From Bettongia penicillata ogilbyi (Eukaryota > Chordata > Mammalia > Diprotodontia > Potoroidae), in assembly GCA_023548195.1 (NCBI GenBank), contig JAJHZJ010000271.1, positions 1,214,566 to 1,278,565 of the forward strand: a DNA stretch of 64,000 nt. Reading direction: 5' to 3'. The position numbers and the translations under genes were made by a program. The notes beneath the pieces were generated by a model that saw nothing but the letters and a program-made list of their open reading frames with translations, searched no databases and was not told the DNA's origin. This document shows positions 60,344 through 64,000 of this stretch, piece after piece. Positions within the stretch are counted from its first letter, which is position 1. Every line of letters begins with the position of its first letter.

Positions 60344-60630
60344 CATAGATAGATACATAGATAGATACATAGATAGATAGAAAAAGTTAGATGATAGAAA
60401 GATAGATAGGTGATAGAAAGAAAGACCAACAGAAAAGTTAGATGATAGAAAGATAGATGATAGATAGAAAGAAAGATAGATAGATAGAAAAGTTAGATGA
60501 TAGAAGATAGATGATAGATGAAAGAAAGAAGGAAAGAAAGAGAAAGAAAGAAAGAAAAAGAAAGAAAGAAAAAGAAAGAAAAAGAAAGAAAGGAAGGAAG
60601 GAAGAGAGAAAGAAAGATAGATATCTAGAA
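60287..60630 (+). repeat. GATA microsatellite passing into GAAA
   Basis: Pure AGAT units at 60290-60345, then imperfect GATA/GATGATAG, then AAAG/AAGG units to 60620. Confidence 0.95.
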
Positions 60631-60639
60631 GGATAGAAA

Positions 60640-61030
60640 AGTCTCCTAAATTCAAAAAGAAATGAAAGGCCAAGGGAATAGGGATGGGGAAGAAGATAAA
60701 GGAGGAAAAGAGGGTGAGGGACTAGGATAGGGATGGTATAGAAGGGTGTCTAGATTAACAGGAATGGAATAAAGAGGATAAATACATATATACATATGTA
60801 TATAATATAAACAATATATAGAGGTTATAAAATGTCTTCTAAATTCAGATAGAAATAAGAGGGTAAAGGGAAAGAGTAGGAGCAAAAAGATAAGAGAAGT
60901 GTCTTTGGAAGCAGGGTATGTCAAGTAATTGGAGGGCAAGGTAGCGGGTAGAAATGAAGCAGACGTATCAGGAGGGATAATGAATAAGATATGTACACAA
61001 ACAAAATAAACACTATGAATATGGTTTATT
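60640..61030 (+). mobile_element. HAL1-type 3' region, two copies of one block
   Basis: gtctcctaaattcaaaaaga (60641) and tgtcttctaaattcagatag (60832) begin two similar purine-rich blocks about 190 bp apart, consistent with a duplicated HAL1-type 3' UTR segment. Confidence 0.5.
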
Positions 61031-61034
61031 AAGT

Positions 61035-61330
61035 GACTTTTATAAAGCATTTAACAAACAACTAATTTCCGTACTATATAAACTGTTTGAAAACAACAGA
61101 TAATGAAAGAGTTCTACCAAATCCCATCTATTTCACAAAATTTTTTTGATACCTAAATCAGGGAGAACAAAACAGAGAAAGAAAACTATAGACCAGTTTC
61201 CCTAATGATAGTGAAGCAAAATCATTAAATAAAATACTGGGAAGGAAACTAGAAATGTCTCACAAAGATCGTACTATGACCAGACAGGATTTATCACAAT
61301 ATCACGTTTACAATGACTACAGTCACATAA
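61035..61330 (+). mobile_element. L1 ORF2 reverse-transcriptase fragment
   Basis: In broken frames this reads FFLIPKSGRTKQRKKT and DQFP, then LNKILGRKLE and a DRTMTRQD-type segment. These match the ORF2p RT motif that runs LIPKPGRD, RPISLMN, LNKILA, HHDQVGF. Plus strand, without the catalytic FADD box. Confidence 0.78.
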
Positions 61331-61499
61331 ATGGAAAAGACAAAAGGCAAAACCAAGCAAAACTGAGCATTCCAGAACTGTAGTAACAAACCTCAGCCCC
61401 AAAAAAGAGATGAGAAAATACATCTCCCTCCCTTTTTTTTTGTGGAGACAGGGGATAGGTGCTATGCAATAATGCATTACTATCTCACTTATTTTTTAG

Positions 61500-62640
61500 G
61501 TTGGTTGATTTTACGAATATCTCTGTCTCTGTCTAAGTCTCTTTTTCTCTCTGCCTTCCTCTAACCTCTTTGTTGGCAAATAATGTTTTTCTGGTTGTAA
61601 ATATAGTTGGAAAAATGAAAGACATTTGCTCAATTAATTTTAAATGTCCACAGGAACACAACTATTGAACAGCTACTATTATTTAAGGAGTAATGTTGCT
61701 TTATGGAATGTAGCCATCGAGACATTAGTGAGAAAGGACACATGATGTAATCCAAAAGTTACAAATTCAAAAGTCCCCTTGAGTGAAAGCAATTTAGAAG
61801 TCATGAAAAGAAATGATTTTTAATTTTAGGCAGTTAGTGTAAGAGTGTATTTTTTCCTTTCTCCATTTCATTTCCCCATTCTGAAGGGATAGCCTCACCA
61901 CAGAGTTACATAAACAAAGAAGATACTATTGCTGACAGTATCTGATTACCTCATTTGTGACCATGTACTTCAATTCCCCATCTAAAAGAGATCAGAGACT
62001 AGTATACCTTGTCATTCAAAAACTCATTTCCACAGTGACCTAGATTCATATACTCTCATCCAGCTTTTCTATGGTTTTGAATCTGATTTTTCTCTAGGCA
62101 TACCCTGTTATTTTGTATTAATTAACTTTCATTTTACCTCTGGGAATAATTCTCTAGCCTACACAGTATGTTTTGAATTCAACTTCTGTCTATGTCCTTG
62201 GATCTGATTTTTAAGCTCCTTTTACAATGTCATCCCACTTCTCTGTATTCTGTTTATTTTTCCATCTCACAGGGGATTCCTCTTACCTTTGACCCAGATC
62301 AATAATTTGGAGTTGGTTTATGAAAGTGTATTCCTAGCTCATCGGCCTACTTTAATGTCTCTCCATTCACGTTACATTATATTTCTAAAACAGCATCCCC
62401 CAAATATTTTTTTCATCATGTTATTTCCCTTCTGAATAACTTCCAGGGCCCTGGAAAAATGTCCTATTACCAGACCTCAAAGTGCAATTTGAGAAGAAAA
62501 ATGGAATTTAGTTTCTTTCTTAAAGAGATCCTCACTGAAATCCTTGGATGAGAAAGAACTAAATTCTTTTTTCCAATAGAATCAGTATGAAAATTCATCT
62601 GTATACTGAAATATTGAATTTGAGATTCTATCTCACAGAA
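61500..62640. other. No gene recognised; weak L2 similarity
   Basis: 62400-62490 (aataacttccagggccctgg) faintly resembles L2. The rest is unclassified. Confidence 0.4.
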
Positions 62641-62646
62641 TCTTGT

Positions 62647-62676
62647 TAAATGTATATATATATATATATATATTTG
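62647..62676 (+). repeat. TA microsatellite
   Basis: About 12 TA units; looser TATA/TGTG sequence continues to 62815. Confidence 0.88.
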
Positions 62677-63439
62677 TGCTTAAAAATATATAAGTATATG
62701 TATACACATATTATCTGTATCTATATATGCATATGCATATAAAATATTCCTGGTAATGAATTACATAAGTATAGCTATATACATATATCTATGTGAGTGT
62801 GTATATGTGTGTGTGTTCTTAAGATAATGCCTTCAAAATATCTATTTAATAAAGTATTAGTCTGGTGTTTGTGAACTCTAAAAATATTGTGAATGCAGCA
62901 TTTCAATATTTTGTAGTTTTTGTAATCATATATTTTGTTTTATTCATTTAAAGCTAATATTTTGGAAATGCACACAAGGCTTCTCTGGACGATCAAAGCG
63001 GTCTACTTCACAATTGAAATTAAGAAATCCTGAGCTAGAGAACTAAATTTCCTATGAAGTTCATATATACAAGGAATGATATTTTGATTCTGTAGATAAT
63101 TTGCTTTTAAGATTGGTATTCATTTAAATCATCTAAAAGGAAATATTCCCAAATTGGAAAGCAAAGACAAATATGCATATTAATTAAATACAACCACTGA
63201 TAGAAATTTCCCATCACCATCATTTTTTTTTTGCTTTGTTTGGTTTCTACCACTTTTATATATCTCTTGTATCTCTCTAACACCTCATCACCACTGTTTT
63301 AGAAGGAAATATGTAATTTTTTTCTCTTCATTATTTTATTTTGGAAAGAACAAATTAATAAGTATAAGAAAACTTCCTGGTCATCTTTCCCTAGCTCATT
63401 CATTCCTTTCTTGCTTCTAAAGTCCTTACTTGACAACCT

Positions 63440-63530
63440 AGAACTTCTTAAACATTTTTTCCTACTTGTGACCCTTTCAGCGCTTCTTAAACTATGGGTC
63501 TTAAACATATAGAGTGACTATATGGTATGA
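63440..63530 (+). mobile_element. hAT-like DNA transposon fragment
   Basis: cttcttaaacattttttcct, acttgtgaccctttcag and gcgcttcttaaactatgggt resemble the two terminal regions of short non-autonomous hAT elements (cttaaac-tgggtc motif). Both ends are close together, so it is largely deleted. Weak. Confidence 0.35.
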
Positions 63531-63744
63531 CTCACAGTCTGTTAGATTCTATGGAGGACAGAAAAATAAGTAGATGATAGACTCTGAAATCAAGCATCTT
63601 ATGCATATATCTTTGCTTTTTAAGGTGCTATAAGAAACTCCACCCTGAGGTAAATGTCCCAGAATAAAATTCAATCAGGCAAATCAAGATATCATCCTCA
63701 TGATGCCATCGGACTTCTTTGAGAACAGAGGATGAACAGTCAAG

Positions 63745-63865
63745 GATTATTAAGCTCTCACTTATCTAGACACTGGGCTAAATATTTGGATTGTGAGAAA
63801 AATAAAAAAAGAAAACAAGAGGATCCTTGTGCTTGAGAAGTTTATATTCTGATTGGTGTATCAAC
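63745..63865 (+). mobile_element. L2-related fragment
   Basis: ctagacactgggctaaatat, ccttgtgcttgagaagttta, tattctgattgg in the order seen at 46150-46280. Confidence 0.55.
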
Positions 63866-63875
63866 TTGCAAAAAC

Positions 63876-63931
63876 TGTGTGTGTGTGTGTGTAGTGAGAT
63901 ATGGATTTACACATACACACACACACACAGA
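63876..63931 (+). repeat. TG and CA microsatellites in inverted pair
   Basis: TG units (63877-63892) and CA units (63911-63930) are 18 bp apart, so the pair is self-complementary. Confidence 0.9.
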
Positions 63932-64000
63932 GGAAAGATAGAAAGGCAAGTTGTCTGTGAATAATCTGAGCAGCATCTCATAGCTGTACTGTTAAGAAAA

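Overview
The window reads as nuclear DNA of a marsupial mammal, from a gene-poor, AT-rich, repeat-dense interval. The clues are the repeats: L1 and half-L1 (HAL1-type) copies with the 5' UTR, ORF1 and G-rich 3' UTR I associate with marsupial genomes; tRNA-headed SINEs, several with an RTE/BovB-like tail; old MIR, L2 and CR1/L3 copies; and long microsatellites. I cannot assign the species. Family names are from memory of consensus sequences, not from a database search, and repeat edges are approximate unless a target-site duplication (TSD) is given.

I found no intact host protein-coding gene, no RNA gene and no CRISPR array. The one recognisable host gene sequence is a processed retrocopy of ARPC4 (Arp2/3 complex subunit 4) at 57248-58070 on +. 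It has no introns, runs from 5' UTR to a short poly(A), sits at an L1-type target TT/AAAA, and carries a single 1-bp deletion that stops the frame after 148 of 168 codons.

Layout. 0.4-10.1 kb: nested L1s and an endogenous retroviral remnant. A minus-strand L1 holds an LTR at 562-1084. A second minus-strand L1 is split at 3236/9036 by a 5.8-kb plus-strand block that carries a 14-bp TSD and contains HAL1-type sequence, a retroviral internal remnant, a 3' LTR and an L1 3' end. 10.07-10.41 kb: a SINE with a perfect 13-bp TSD. 10.4-12.5 kb: microsatellites. 12.9-17.5 kb: a minus-strand L1 with an ORF1 remnant, split by a short plus-strand L1/HAL1 derivative. 17.5-31 kb: mostly old MIR and L2 copies and sequence I cannot classify. 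31.2-32.8 kb: minus-strand HAL1-type element. 33-57 kb: SINEs, L2, CR1/L3, an L1 3' end at 38.5-39.6 kb, a 0.6-kb GAAA/GGAA tract at 41.0-41.6 kb, and repeat-poor stretches. 57.2-58.1 kb: ARPC4 retrocopy. 59.5-61.4 kb: plus-strand HAL1/L1 ORF1 and reverse-transcriptase debris with a GATA tract. 61.5-64 kb: mostly unclassified.

No genes here work together as a pathway. The content is a layered record of retrotransposition, in which L1 activity explains the L1/HAL1 copies and very probably the ARPC4 retrocopy. I did not find an undescribed system. The most checkable items are the retrocopy, the two TSD-supported insertions, the nested SINEs and a few repeat-poor stretches that could be conserved noncoding DNA.
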